64,000 nucleotides of DNA, from the NCBI RefSeq assembly GCF_030272705.1, contig NZ_JARFYM010000009.1, positions 111,900-175,899 on the forward strand. Reading direction: 5' to 3'. This DNA is from Rhizobium mayense (GTDB lineage: Bacteria; Pseudomonadota; Alphaproteobacteria; Rhizobiales; Rhizobiaceae). Below are positions 30,277 through 38,752 of the stretch, in pieces (position 1 is the first letter of the stretch; the number at the start of each line of letters is the position of its first letter). A model generated the notes under the pieces. The model saw nothing but the letters and a program-made list of their open reading frames with translations. It was not told the origin of the DNA and ran no database searches. The position numbers were made by a program, and so were the translations under genes.

Positions 30277-30975
30277 ATGAGCTTGTTGAATAGCGTACGC
30301 AACACGATCGTCCCGGTGCACAAGGAAGGGTATCCCTTCGTCGCGGGTTTCTTTGTTGCATCGCTGGTTCTTGGCTGGATCTTCAAGCCTCTCTTCTGGG
30401 TGGGGCTGATCTTCACGCTTTGGTGCGCCTATTTCTTTCGCGATCCCGAGCGCATGACGCCGCAAGACGATGATCTCGCCATATCGCCCGCCGACGGCAG
30501 GGTCTCCGGCGTGCAGATGGTGACGCCACCGGTTGAGCTCAATCTCGGCCACGAGCCGATGCTGCGCATCTCGATCTTCATGAACGTCTTCGATTGCCAT
30601 GTGAACCGCTCGCCGATGCGCGGCCGCATCACTAATATCGCTTATCGCCAGGGCAGCTTCCTCAATGCGGAACTGGACAAGGCGAGCGAACAGAACGAAC
30701 GCAATGGCCTCGTCGTCGAGACGAAGCATGGCGAGATCGGCGTTGTGCAGATCGCCGGCCTCGTTGCCCGCCGCATTCTCTGCTTCGTCAATGAAAACGA
30801 ACCGGTCGACGCCGGTGAGCGCATCGGCCTCATCCGTTTTGGTTCGCGGCTCGACATCTTTCTGCCGGTGGGAGCAGCGGCTCGCGTCTCGGTCGGCCAA
30901 AGGGCAATCGCCGGTGAAACCGTGATTGCCGAATTCGGCTCCTCGAAGGGCCCGATCGTTAGTCGCCGTAGCTGA
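30277..30975 (+). CDS. psd: phosphatidylserine decarboxylase (short, archaeal-type)
   Basis: A 232-residue membrane-associated pyruvoyl enzyme converting phosphatidylserine to phosphatidylethanolamine. A hydrophobic stretch ([38 protein letters not shown]) anchors the N-terminus. [25 protein letters not shown] and the late [12 protein letters not shown] are conserved; self-cleavage occurs at the Gly-Ser bond in this last motif. The short form without the LGST motif of E. coli Psd is usual in Rhizobiales. It is followed after 19 bases by pssA, the enzyme making its substrate. Confidence 0.95.
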   Translation: MSLLNSVRNTIVPVHKEGYPFVAGFFVASLVLGWIFKPLFWVGLIFTLWCAYFFRDPERMTPQDDDLAISPADGRVSGVQMVTPPVELNLGHEPMLRISIFMNVFDCHVNRSPMRGRITNIAYRQGSFLNAELDKASEQNERNGLVVETKHGEIGVVQIAGLVARRILCFVNENEPVDAGERIGLIRFGSRLDIFLPVGAAARVSVGQRAIAGETVIAEFGSSKGPIVSRRS

Positions 30976-30994
30976 GCCCGAGGAAACGAGCGAG

Positions 30995-31855
30995 ATGAAG
31001 ACGCCTTTTCCGCCCTTTGAGCCGCATGGTCCCAACGACGAGGCACGCGGGCCGCGCCTGCGGGAAATCCCGATGCGACTGATCGTGCCGAACATGATCA
31101 CCGTACTGGCGATCTGCGCGGGTTTGACCGGCATCCGTCTCGCTTTCGAGAATCGTTACGAGCTCGCCGTGGTTGCCGTGCTGGTCGCCGCGTTCCTCGA
31201 TGGGATCGACGGACGCGTCGCGCGGCTGATGAAAGCCACGTCCAAGTTCGGCGCGCAGATGGATTCGCTTGCCGATATCGTCAACTTCGGTGTCGCGCCG
31301 GCGCTTGTCGTCTATGTCTTCCTGCTGGATCAGGCGCGCTCGCTCGGCTGGATCGCAGCCCTGATCTACGCCATCGCAGCCGGCCTGCGGCTCGCTCGCT
31401 TCAACGTGATGGCGGAACGCGAGAACAAGGCGTCCTGGCAGTCTGAATATTTTGTCGGCGTGCCGGCGCCGGCCGGTGCGATGCTGGTGTTGCTACCCGT
31501 CTATCTCGGCTTTCTCGGGCTGACCCCCAGCAAAACCTTTGCCTATTGGGGCGCTGCCTACACCGTGTTGATCGCCTTTCTGCTGGTCAGCCGCCTGCCC
31601 GTCTGGTCTGGAAAATCGGAGACCAGCCGCATCCGCCGCGATCTTGTGCTGCCGATCATGCTTGCCCTCGTCGTCTATGTGGCGCTGCTGATGAGTTATA
31701 CCTGGCATGTCATGGTGGTGACCGTCGTTGCCTATCTGCTGTCGCTGCCCTTGGGTGCCCGTTCCTGGACGCGCAAATACGGCACCTACACCATCAATGG
31801 CCCCGCCGATCCAGATGTCGACGATTCCAATGATGACATCGGCCGGCATATTTAG
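30995..31855 (+). CDS. pssA: CDP-diacylglycerol--serine O-phosphatidyltransferase
   Basis: A 286-residue inner-membrane enzyme joining serine to CDP-diacylglycerol. The CDP-alcohol phosphotransferase motif is intact (DGIDGRVARLMKATSKFGAQMDSLADIVNFG, with its D-G-A-R-G-D-D residues), within about eight membrane helices. The ATG at 30995 has GAGGAA 9 bases upstream; the open frame extends into psd but without a ribosome site. psd and pssA form a two-gene operon for phosphatidylethanolamine, a major rhizobial membrane lipid. Confidence 0.96.
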   Translation: MKTPFPPFEPHGPNDEARGPRLREIPMRLIVPNMITVLAICAGLTGIRLAFENRYELAVVAVLVAAFLDGIDGRVARLMKATSKFGAQMDSLADIVNFGVAPALVVYVFLLDQARSLGWIAALIYAIAAGLRLARFNVMAERENKASWQSEYFVGVPAPAGAMLVLLPVYLGFLGLTPSKTFAYWGAAYTVLIAFLLVSRLPVWSGKSETSRIRRDLVLPIMLALVVYVALLMSYTWHVMVVTVVAYLLSLPLGARSWTRKYGTYTINGPADPDVDDSNDDIGRHI

Positions 31856-32105
31856 CCGAAGCGACGTGGCAATTTGACACTCGCGGCCGATCATCGATTC
31901 GCCCTGTCAGCGCAACCTCTTAACGAAAAATAAACACCTAAATTAGATAGATTGTGCGTCAAAATTTCGCGTTACGCTCGCGAAATATGGTCGGTGTTTA
32001 CAAAAGCTGATCGGCGAATGCCTTTGATTTGTCATGATTTATGGCAAAAAACGCTACATGGCAGTGAGTCAAAAGACACGCTAGGGAACTATTGAGGAGT
32101 AGCAC
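31856..32105. other. AT-rich intergenic region before the small 46-residue gene
   Basis: About 250 bases with a sharply AT-rich centre (31920-31960). It contains TTAACGAAAAATAAA at 31920-31934, a one-mismatch match to the TTAA-N7-TTAA pattern recognised by CtrA in Alphaproteobacteria. No open frame of coding character was found. It probably holds the promoter of the following small gene. Confidence 0.35.
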
Positions 32106-32246
32106 ATGACCACGAAAAAAGAAGAAGCGGCACAACCGCAGGCTAAGATCGACCCCAGCACGCTCTATCGTCCGCTCGGCCTCAAGGCCGTCCTGGCAGC
32201 GCATCTGATGCTGAAAACCAAGCCGCTGGAAAAGAAGCTCGCCTAA
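32106..32246 (+). CDS. conserved-looking 46-residue small protein
   Basis: A complete small frame ATG to TAA with an excellent ribosome site, GAGGAG at 32093-32098, 7 bases before the start. The product is MTTKKEEAAQPQAKIDPSTL (first 20 residues), then a YRPLGLKAVLAAHLMLKT segment that can form an amphipathic helix, and a basic end (KPLEKKLA). There is no signal peptide. Codon use matches that of highly expressed neighbours (few rare codons). I do not recognise a family. It sits alone in a gap between pssA and the convergent SRAP gene. Confidence 0.65.
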   Translation: MTTKKEEAAQPQAKIDPSTLYRPLGLKAVLAAHLMLKTKPLEKKLA

Positions 32247-32323
32247 GGCTGCCGCATCCGCCAATGGCCACGCAAGGTTGGCCACCGGTAGTTCATGGCA
32301 ACACCGATCCCACATAAAGCCGT

Positions 32324-33088
32324 TCAGAAGAGGCTTAGCTGGCTACCGCCAGCATCTGGCTTCTTCGACGGCTTGATAGAAGGTTCGATCACGACCGGCG
32401 TCTGCAAATTCGGCCCCATATTGGCGACTTTGTTAACGCGATCCGAAACCGGAATTGCCTCGAAAAAATCCTCTTGAACCGGCACCATCAAATCCTGGAC
32501 TTCACGCGGCTCCTGGGTTTTGCAATCGAGCCAGCGGGTGAAATCCTCGGGACTGATTACCACAGGCATGCGGTCGTGAATGGGCCGCATCGTTCGATTC
32601 GCCGATGTCGTCAGGATCGCACCGGTATCGATCTCGGAACCATCGGCGGACGACCAGGTCTCCATCAGGCCACCAAAGGCGATGACGCCGCCGGCACGCG
32701 GACGGATCCAATAGGCCTGCGATTTCTCGCCGCTCTCCTTCGACGGGCGATGCCATTCGTAAAAGCCCGATGCAGGGATCAGAATGCGCCTGTGACGCAT
32801 GGCCGCCCGGAAAGATGCCTTGCCGATCGCGGTTTCGGCGCGGGCATTGATCAGAAGCGGAAATTCCTTGGGATCCTTCACCCAGGCCGGCGTAAAACCC
32901 CAGCGAACAAGCAGGGCGCGGCGCTCCGGCAGATTGCTGCCCCGCTCCTGCCGGTCGCCTGAAACGACGACCAAAATCGGCTGCGTCGGGGCTATATTGT
33001 AGCGCGCGGGGAAATCTTCATGCTCGAGATAACCGAGCAATTCCCGCACTTCCTTCTCCGTTTCCGTCAATGCAAATCGTCCGCACAT
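32324..33088 (-). CDS. SOS response-associated peptidase (SRAP/YedK)
   Basis: A 254-residue member of the HMCES/YedK family that covalently traps abasic sites in single-stranded DNA. The start MCGRFALTE places the reactive cysteine at position 2 after methionine removal. Other conserved parts are ARYNIAPTQPILVV, LLINARAETAIGKASFR (asparagine and glutamate of the active site), IPASGFYEWHR and MRPIHDRMPVVI (catalytic histidine). All active residues are present. No LexA box was recognised upstream. It lies between the small gene and the ynfA-like gene. Confidence 0.95.
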   Translation of the reverse strand: MCGRFALTETEKEVRELLGYLEHEDFPARYNIAPTQPILVVVSGDRQERGSNLPERRALLVRWGFTPAWVKDPKEFPLLINARAETAIGKASFRAAMRHRRILIPASGFYEWHRPSKESGEKSQAYWIRPRAGGVIAFGGLMETWSSADGSEIDTGAILTTSANRTMRPIHDRMPVVISPEDFTRWLDCKTQEPREVQDLMVPVQEDFFEAIPVSDRVNKVANMGPNLQTPVVIEPSIKPSKKPDAGGSQLSLF

Positions 33089-33131
33089 GCGGCTTGTGTT
33101 GCATCCCCAAAGAGTCGGGTCAAGGAGAAGG

Positions 33132-33464
33132 TCAGCTGCGAGGGCCGAAGAGAATCACGGCCGCGCCCGCAAGACAGACGGCGGCACCGGAGAGATCCCA
33201 GCGATCCGGCAAACGTCCCTCGACCATCCAGAGCCAGAGAATGGAGGCGACGATGTAGACGCCGCCATAGGCCGCAAAGGTACGCCCCGCGGCGTCGCTC
33301 GGCACCAGTGCCAGCAGCCAGGCGAACAGGGCCAGCGACACCAGACCCGGTGCCAGCCACCAAATCGGCTTTGCCAGCCGGAGCCATGCCCAGAAGGTAA
33401 AGCAGCCGGCGATTTCAGCCAGTGCAGCGAGGGCATAAAGTCCGTAGGTCATCATGATATTCAT
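33132..33464 (-). CDS. YnfA family small membrane protein
   Basis: A 110-residue UPF0060/YnfA protein with four predicted helices. The motif [18 protein letters not shown] and the central [32 protein letters not shown] are diagnostic. It resembles small multidrug resistance proteins in size and topology, but transport is unproven. It is read in the same direction as the SRAP gene, 43 bases before it, so both may share a transcript. Confidence 0.93.
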   Translation of the reverse strand: MNIMMTYGLYALAALAEIAGCFTFWAWLRLAKPIWWLAPGLVSLALFAWLLALVPSDAAGRTFAAYGGVYIVASILWLWMVEGRLPDRWDLSGAAVCLAGAAVILFGPRS

Positions 33465-33616
33465 TGGATTGCTGGCGGACCCGAATCGCCGCCATTCTCA
33501 TTCGCGAGTAAAAGGACTTTCATCTCGGACAACAAGGGTCATATCTTATGGTGCTGCAAGCTTCGATACCCACGCATCATTGTCGCCGATATATTCATCA
33601 GAATCCGAATTGATCC

Positions 33617-34036
33617 ATGACCTCCATCCCTCGCCTCGCCTCATCCGCCATTCTCGAACGTGACGGCCGCTTCCTGCTGGTGTTGCGGCGCAATCCGCCA
33701 TCCGCCGATATGTACGCCTTTCCGGGCGGGCGGGCAGAAGATGGCGAAACGCCGGTAGAAACGGCGTTGCGGGAGTTCAGGGAAGAGACGGGAATAACCG
33801 CTCGCAATCCCCGCCTTTTCGAAACTTACGATCTCAGGAGCCATGCAGCAGACGGGAGGCTCACCAGTCATTTCTTTCTGTCGGTCTTCCTGGTCGATGC
33901 CGACAAGGATGCGATTGCCGAGGCCGCCGACGATGCCGCGGCGATCGGGTGGTACGCGCTGGAGGAGATCCGCCATTTGCCCGTTCCGGCGAGCGTGCTC
34001 GAATGTGCCGAACGGCTGGCGGCGGCTCGGGTCTGA
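33617..34036 (+). CDS. NUDIX hydrolase
   Basis: A 139-residue pyrophosphohydrolase with a perfect Nudix box GRAEDGETPVETALREFREETGI (GX5EX7REUXEEXGU). The N-terminus (ASSAILERDGRFLLVLRRNPPSADMYAFPGG) resembles ADP-ribose or NTP pyrophosphatases. The substrate cannot be predicted. It is followed by the TIGR02301 gene on the same strand after about 100 bases. Confidence 0.93.
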   Translation: MTSIPRLASSAILERDGRFLLVLRRNPPSADMYAFPGGRAEDGETPVETALREFREETGITARNPRLFETYDLRSHAADGRLTSHFFLSVFLVDADKDAIAEAADDAAAIGWYALEEIRHLPVPASVLECAERLAAARV

Positions 34037-34138
34037 CAATGTCTTGGAGGCTCCTGCGTTAACGATGCGTGACAATAACGGAGTGGAAATTGAGGTTTTC
34101 GCCTTGTTCCCGTCATGCTTGCCATATCAATTAGCCCC

Positions 34139-34576
34139 ATGAACCATCGTCGCCTCATCCAGCTGCTTCCGATTTGCGCCGCGCTCGCGGCCGCATTTCC
34201 AGCCTTTGCGCAGCCTGCGGCGACCGCGCCGGCGGTGCAGGTGCCGGACGAAAGCGATAGTGCCGAGCGGCCCACCCCCTATGACGATCAACTGTCACGG
34301 CTCGCCGAAATTCTTGGCTCGATCCACTATCTGCGCAATCTCTGCCACACCGGAAAAGAAGATTCCTGGCGAGCCGATATGCAGCGATTGCTCGACACCG
34401 AGACCAAAGACGAGCCGAAACGAAAAGAAAGACTGACCGCCTCGTTCAACCGAGGATATAGATCCTTCGCATCGGTTTACACGGATTGCACGCCGCAGGC
34501 CATCGTCGCCGAGGAGCGATACCGTAACGAAGGTGCAACACTTGCCACAGAAATAACCGCTCGCTTTGGAAATTGA
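34139..34576 (+). CDS. TIGR02301 family exported protein
   Basis: A 145-residue protein with signal peptide (MNHRRLIQLLPICAALAAAFPAFA). The mature part has DDQLSRLAEILGSIHYLRNLC, RADMQRLLDTE, RERLTASFNRGYRSFASVYTDCTPQA and a C-terminal helix, matching the alphaproteobacterial family TIGR02301 of unknown function. Two cysteines may form a disulfide in the periplasm. ATG 34139 gives a clean basic signal-peptide start; ATG 34115 would add eight residues and is less likely. Confidence 0.8.
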   Translation: MNHRRLIQLLPICAALAAAFPAFAQPAATAPAVQVPDESDSAERPTPYDDQLSRLAEILGSIHYLRNLCHTGKEDSWRADMQRLLDTETKDEPKRKERLTASFNRGYRSFASVYTDCTPQAIVAEERYRNEGATLATEITARFGN

Positions 34577-34680
34577 CGATTTATTAACCCCTTTTCCCAC
34601 CGAGCCGTGTCGTTTTAGGAAAAGGCTGATAAAGTCGTTAATCAAGCGGTAAGGACATGGACGTCTCGAGGAACGAAACA

Positions 34681-34938
34681 ATGCAACCAAGCCTGAACGA
34701 CATCGACGACATGATTGTCCACGAAAAAAGACAGGCAGCGCTGGAATACCAGAACGAGGCCTGGGCTGACGGGATGGCTGACGGCATCGAGCCGGAAATC
34801 ATCGCCGACGCCGCAATTGCCCATGCCATACGCGAGACTATTCGTATTCAAGGAGAACAGGGCGCGGAAGCCTTGCTCGAATCGCTTAGGGAACGCATGC
34901 TTGCTGGTGAATTCTCTCCGAACCGCACCCTGCAATAA
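34681..34938 (+). CDS. hypothetical 85-residue helical protein
   Basis: A small acidic, mostly helical cytoplasmic protein (MQPSLNDIDDMIVHEKRQAA at the start, LLESLRERMLAGEFSPNRTL at the end). The ATG at 34681 is chosen because GAGGAA (34668-34673) lies 7 bases upstream. The ATG at 34657 has an AAGGA only 1 base away, too close to function. I do not recognise the family. The next gene begins 16 bases later, so they are probably an operon. Upstream, TTATTAACCCC near 34590 marks an AT-rich promoter region. Confidence 0.65.
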   Translation: MQPSLNDIDDMIVHEKRQAALEYQNEAWADGMADGIEPEIIADAAIAHAIRETIRIQGEQGAEALLESLRERMLAGEFSPNRTLQ

Positions 34939-34954
34939 AAGCTAGAGATCCCTT

Positions 34955-35722
34955 ATGCACATCGTATCGGGCAATGAGTCTCGACATTCCATTGCCTTGC
35001 TTGCCGCCGCCACCGTGTTTTTCGGCAGCCTCGCCCAGCCTTTGCCTGCCTTTGCCTTCTCCCAGCTCAATCCGCCCGCCAACCAGCCGGACGCTCATGG
35101 GAAATCCGCGCAGCACAGCAGTAACAAGCCGGTCGAAGAGGCGCTTGATGCGCCCTCAACGACAATCCCCATGCCCGACCCGCTGGTCAACAGCCAGGCC
35201 GGACAGAGCAGTGGTGCCGCATCGAGCAATGCCCCGAATGGCGGCAAGCCGGCGGAGATTCTCTTCGACATCAGCAAGGTACCGGAGCCGGTGCGCAAAC
35301 TGCGCGAGATGATCGTCGAGGCAGCCGCCTCCGGTGATCTTGAGCGTCTGCGTCCGCTCATGAATGTCGGCGGCGGCCTCAATCAGACGCAGGTGACGGC
35401 AGACGATCCGGGCGAAGATCCGATCAAGACGTTGCATGACCTTTCGGGCGACCCTGACGGCATCGAGATCCTCTCGATTCTGCTCGACATCATGTCGACC
35501 GGCTTTGCCCATATGGGCCAGGGCACATCCGATGAAATGTATGTCTGGCCCTATTTCGCCGAAAAGGACATCAAGACCCTGACAGCGCCGGAAAAGGTCG
35601 ATCTGATGCGCATCGTCACCGCTGGCGATTTCTCCGACATGCTGGAATTCGGCGGTTATAATTTCTATCGCGTCGGCATCACGCCTGACGGAAAATGGAA
35701 ATTCTTCACCTCCGGCGAATGA
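34955..35722 (+). CDS. exported hypothetical protein
   Basis: A 255-residue protein with an N-terminal signal peptide (SIALLAAATVFFGSLAQPLPAFA), a low-complexity S/N/G/P linker (about 45-105) and a folded C-terminal domain of about 150 residues (PVRKLREMIVEAAASGDLERLRPLM... MYVWPYFAEKDIKTLTAPEKVDLMRIVTAGDF... GYNFYRVGITPDGKWKFFTSGE). The closing RVGITPDGKWKFF strand pair recalls lipoprotein or NTF2-like folds. It appears to be a rhizobial family of unknown function. It follows the 85-residue gene closely. Confidence 0.7.
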   Translation: MHIVSGNESRHSIALLAAATVFFGSLAQPLPAFAFSQLNPPANQPDAHGKSAQHSSNKPVEEALDAPSTTIPMPDPLVNSQAGQSSGAASSNAPNGGKPAEILFDISKVPEPVRKLREMIVEAAASGDLERLRPLMNVGGGLNQTQVTADDPGEDPIKTLHDLSGDPDGIEILSILLDIMSTGFAHMGQGTSDEMYVWPYFAEKDIKTLTAPEKVDLMRIVTAGDFSDMLEFGGYNFYRVGITPDGKWKFFTSGE

Positions 35723-35795
35723 TCCGGCCGCAGAACTTGCGGTTATCGACCGGAGGCCCTACCTCTCACGGATAGGCCAAATTAGCGGGTCCACC

Positions 35796-36635
35796 ATGCC
35801 AGCCGTATTCCTCAGAGATCGCTGCTTTCTTCGCGTCACCGGCGCCGAGGCAGAGCCCTTCCTGCACAATCTCATTACCACCGATCTCGCCTCGCTCGGC
35901 GCGGACGAGGCGCGTCCCGGCGCGCTGCTCACGCCGCAGGGCAAGATCCTGTTCGACTTCATGATCTGGCGCGATGGCCCTGGCTTTGTGCTGGAGACCG
36001 ATACGGCGCAAAAGGATGGCCTTCTGAAGCGGCTCACCATGTATCGGCTGCGCGCGCCGGTCGATTTTTCCGCCATCGAGATCGAAGGCGTCACCGTCGC
36101 CTGGGGCGAGAATGCGGCCGAAAGCCGCAAGGACAGCCGCTTCGCCAAGGCAGGGATCATTCTGACGCGCACGCCTGGACAGCATGGCGACGATGCCGAG
36201 ACGCTCTACCAGACTCTGCGCATCGCCAATGGCATTGCGGTTTCCGGCCTGGATTTTGCCCTGCAGGACGCTTTTCCGCATGACGTGCTGATGGATCTCA
36301 ACGGCGGCCTCGGCTTCCGCAAGGGCTGCTATGTCGGGCAGGAAGTGGTTTCCCGCATGCAGCATCGCGGCACCGCACGCCGCCGGGTCGTCGTGGTGAC
36401 CGGCAGCGCCGGTCTGCCTGCCACCGGCACCGAAGTGTCTGTCGGCGGCAAGCCGATCGGCGCGCTCGGCTCGACCGAAGGCGCCAAGGGCCTGGCGATC
36501 GTCCGGATCGACCGCGCCGGCGAGGCCATCACAGCCGGCACGCCGATCCTGGCGGGGGATCGGGAAATTTCGCTCGCGCTCCCCGCATGGTCCGGCCTCT
36601 CCTTCCCCACGCAGGCCGACGAGGCCTCGGCATGA
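35796..36635 (+). CDS. ygfZ: YgfZ/GcvT-type folate-binding Fe-S maintenance protein
   Basis: A 279-residue tetrahydrofolate-binding protein related to the aminomethyltransferase GcvT. The diagnostic motif is GFRKGCYVGQEVVSRMQHRG (K-G-C-Y-x-G-Q-E), whose cysteine is essential in YgfZ. The N-terminus (LRDRCFLRVTGAEAEPFLHNLITTDL) and LTPQGKILFDFMIW are also typical. YgfZ supports repair or assembly of certain Fe-S enzymes, including the tRNA methylthiolase MiaB. Its stop overlaps the next start (ATGA), so it heads a three-gene coupled operon. Confidence 0.94.
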   Translation: MPAVFLRDRCFLRVTGAEAEPFLHNLITTDLASLGADEARPGALLTPQGKILFDFMIWRDGPGFVLETDTAQKDGLLKRLTMYRLRAPVDFSAIEIEGVTVAWGENAAESRKDSRFAKAGIILTRTPGQHGDDAETLYQTLRIANGIAVSGLDFALQDAFPHDVLMDLNGGLGFRKGCYVGQEVVSRMQHRGTARRRVVVVTGSAGLPATGTEVSVGGKPIGALGSTEGAKGLAIVRIDRAGEAITAGTPILAGDREISLALPAWSGLSFPTQADEASA

Positions 36636-37249
36636 CAGCGGGTAATACCCCGCGCGCCTGGCAGCGCATGCTGTCTGGCCGCAGGCTCGATCTGCTGGAT
36701 CCCTCTCCGCTCGACGTCGAGATCGGCGACATCGCCCACGGGCTTGCCCGCGTAGCGCGCTGGAACGGCCAGACCTCCGGGGATCACGCCTTTTCCGTCG
36801 CTCAACATAGCCTTGTGGTTGAGGCAATCTTCCGTCATCTCAACAAAGCGACGCCGGACGAGCTGTTGGCGGCGCTGCTGCACGATGCGCCGGAATATGT
36901 CATTGGCGATATGATCTCGCCGTTCAAATCTGTGGTCGGCGGCGATTACAAAGCGGTAGAGAAGCGCCTGGAAGCCGCAATCTACAGGCGTTTTGCGCTG
37001 CCGCCGCATTGTGCGCCGGAGTTGAAGGATAAGATCAAAAAGGCCGATACGGTTTCGGCCTATTTTGAAGCGACGCTGCTCGCAGGCTTTACGCCGCAGG
37101 AAGCGCGCAAGTTCTTCGGCCAGCCTCGCGGCATCACGCGAGACATGTTGCCGATCGAGCCGATGCCGGCGATCGAGGCGCAGCGGCTTTTCCTGGCGCG
37201 TTTCGACGCGATCGAGGCTGAACGCGCCGCCGTGAGGGCCGAGGCATGA
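36632..37249 (+). CDS. HD-domain phosphohydrolase (YfbR-like)
   Basis: A 205-residue metal-dependent HD hydrolase. The HD residues are in SGDHAFSVAQHSLVVEAIF, LLAALLHDAPEYVIGDMISPFK and the late KKADTVSAYFEATLLAG. The spacing matches YfbR-type 5'-nucleotidases that act on deoxynucleoside monophosphates, but the substrate is inferred. The start at 36632 is the ATGA overlap with ygfZ; an upstream in-frame ATG would overlap ygfZ by almost 50 bases. Its own stop overlaps the next start the same way. Confidence 0.92.
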   Translation: MTAGNTPRAWQRMLSGRRLDLLDPSPLDVEIGDIAHGLARVARWNGQTSGDHAFSVAQHSLVVEAIFRHLNKATPDELLAALLHDAPEYVIGDMISPFKSVVGGDYKAVEKRLEAAIYRRFALPPHCAPELKDKIKKADTVSAYFEATLLAGFTPQEARKFFGQPRGITRDMLPIEPMPAIEAQRLFLARFDAIEAERAAVRAEA

Positions 37250-37779
37250 CCGCGATCGTCGTATCACCGCTGGCGCGCATCGCAGAGATGGCCGTTCGCC
37301 ACGGCGCATCTGAAATGATCAGCCTGATGGCGAAGGAACAGACCTTTCACCGGCCGGCTGTGATCAAGGCGGAACGGCATCTTTTGCTTGGCATGAACGA
37401 CATCAGCTTCGCAGGTGCCGGTGATCTTATCGCACCGCAAGAGACGCATGTTCGTGACATCATCAATTTCGCCGGGAATTGGGACCGCACCTCGCCACTG
37501 CTGATCCATTGCTGGATGGGTGTGTCACGATCGCCGGCGGCGGCGCTGATCGCAGCGTTGGCCGTCTGCCCCGAAGAGGACGATCTGGCGCTAGCCCATC
37601 GCCTGCGCGCGGCCTCGCCTTATGCGACGCCGAACGCTCGGCTGATCATGATCGGGGACGAAGTGCTCGATCGCAAAGGCCGGCTCGTCGACGCCGTTAA
37701 AGCGATCGGCCGCGGCGCCGATGCGGACGGCAACGCACCCTTCGTCCTGCCGTTGCTCACGGAAACCAGCATGAAATAA
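37246..37779 (+). CDS. dual-specificity/tyrosine phosphatase-like protein
   Basis: A 177-residue protein with a cysteine phosphatase signature HCWMGVSRSPAAAL (C89-x5-R95, the P-loop). An upstream MNDISF and a HVRDIINFAGNWDRTSPLLIH strand lead to the loop. There is no clear WPD-loop aspartate, but D51 in GMNDI is a candidate general acid. Close relatives are annotated as tyrosine protein phosphatases in Rhizobiales. It is translationally coupled to the HD gene (ATGA at 37246) and followed by a terminator. Confidence 0.88.
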   Translation: MTAIVVSPLARIAEMAVRHGASEMISLMAKEQTFHRPAVIKAERHLLLGMNDISFAGAGDLIAPQETHVRDIINFAGNWDRTSPLLIHCWMGVSRSPAAALIAALAVCPEEDDLALAHRLRAASPYATPNARLIMIGDEVLDRKGRLVDAVKAIGRGADADGNAPFVLPLLTETSMK

Positions 37780-37816
37780 AAAACGGAGACTGCACCTGCA
37801 ATCTCCGTCCATTTTT
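37779..37816. terminator. bidirectional terminator between phosphatase and EF-hand genes
   Basis: A 7-bp perfect stem (ACGGAGA 37783-37789, TCTCCGT 37802-37808) with As before and CCATTTTT after. It lies between convergent genes. Confidence 0.75.
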
Positions 37817-37837
37817 CAGTCTATCGCAGCGCGCCGA

Positions 37838-38521
37838 TCAGGCGGCAGCACTATCAGACGAATCGGGGTCATACTGACCATAGGTGTTCTGATAGACATT
37901 CATCGACGCCTGCATCTCGCTGATGAAGACCTCCAACGCGTTTTGGCCGCTATTGTCGCTGGTACTCGTGCCGCTACTGCCGCTACTGTTACTATCGCTG
38001 GAGGTCTGTTCCAGCAACAGCATGTCGGCGGCGGACGAGTCTGTGGACTTCAGCACGTCGAGACCTACGACAAACTGATCCTTGTTCAGCGAGCCGGCGC
38101 CCTGAGTATCTACGCTCTTGAACAGATTTTCGGCGTCACTTTGGCTCATGTCCTTCGGGCGTCCGGCAACGAACTCGTCGGACGAAACCTTGCCGTCGTG
38201 ATTGGTATCGAGGCTGGCGAACAGCTGGTCCATTGGCGACTGACCCGACGAACTGCCGCTCGACGAACCCGTGCCGGTCTGACTGCTGCCGCTGGCGCCG
38301 CTCTGCTGCATCTGCAGCAGCATGGATGCCAGATTGCTCGAAAATGTATCCGTCGCGCTCGGGTCGCTGCTGTTTTCATCGTTGAGGACACTTGCCGACA
38401 GAAGACCGGATTGCGCCGCTTCCTGCAGTTCCTGCGCATCCACGATGCCATCGCCATTTTTATCAAGGGGATTGTACGAGGCAGCTGTCATGCTGCTTCC
38501 AACTGAAGAAATACCACTCAT
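37838..38521 (-). CDS. EF-hand protein A (low-complexity, shared C-terminal tail)
   Basis: A 227-residue calcium-binding protein without signal peptide. EF-hand loops: DKNGDGIVDAQE (20-31) and DTNHDGKVSSDE (105-116), both complete, and DTQGAGSLNKDQ (138-149), degenerate. Between and after them are Ser/Gly/Thr-rich linkers typical of secreted or surface proteins. The tail NVYQNTYGQYDPDSSDSAAA matches that of EF-hand protein B (39404-39733). AGGAG precedes the start. Rhizobia secrete calcium-binding proteins such as calsymin, but this protein is not an obvious calsymin. Export by a non-Sec route is a guess from the tail and low complexity. Confidence 0.85.
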   Translation of the reverse strand: MSGISSVGSSMTAASYNPLDKNGDGIVDAQELQEAAQSGLLSASVLNDENSSDPSATDTFSSNLASMLLQMQQSGASGSSQTGTGSSSGSSSGQSPMDQLFASLDTNHDGKVSSDEFVAGRPKDMSQSDAENLFKSVDTQGAGSLNKDQFVVGLDVLKSTDSSAADMLLLEQTSSDSNSSGSSGTSTSDNSGQNALEVFISEMQASMNVYQNTYGQYDPDSSDSAAA

Positions 38522-38592
38522 CCAAATCTCCTAAAGTAAACGCCATCGGGCGTTTTCGGTGGGACGCAGTACGCTCGTTGAAATGCCGATGG

Positions 38593-38644
38593 GATAGGCC
38601 GATTTTCGGAAGTGGTCAAAGATAGGTGTTAATTGATCATTAAC
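38593..38644 (-). promoter_or_regulatory. promoter and palindromic operator of EF-hand gene A
   Basis: On the minus strand: inverted repeat GTTAAT-N5-ATTAAC (38628-38644, containing TTAA-N7-TTAA), 7 bases, -35 box TTTGAC (38615-38620), 16 bases, -10 box CCTATC (38593-38598). The same layout precedes EF-hand gene B. The TTAA-N7-TTAA core is the CtrA pattern. Confidence 0.6.
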
Positions 38645-38752
38645 CCCAATTGACAGGCATCGAATCATATTGGCGGTGGGCATCCGCGTGAGGAAGACAA
38701 CCAGTGCTTGGCGAGAATTCAGACGAACGCCCGAATCACCCTTGAGTGCATG

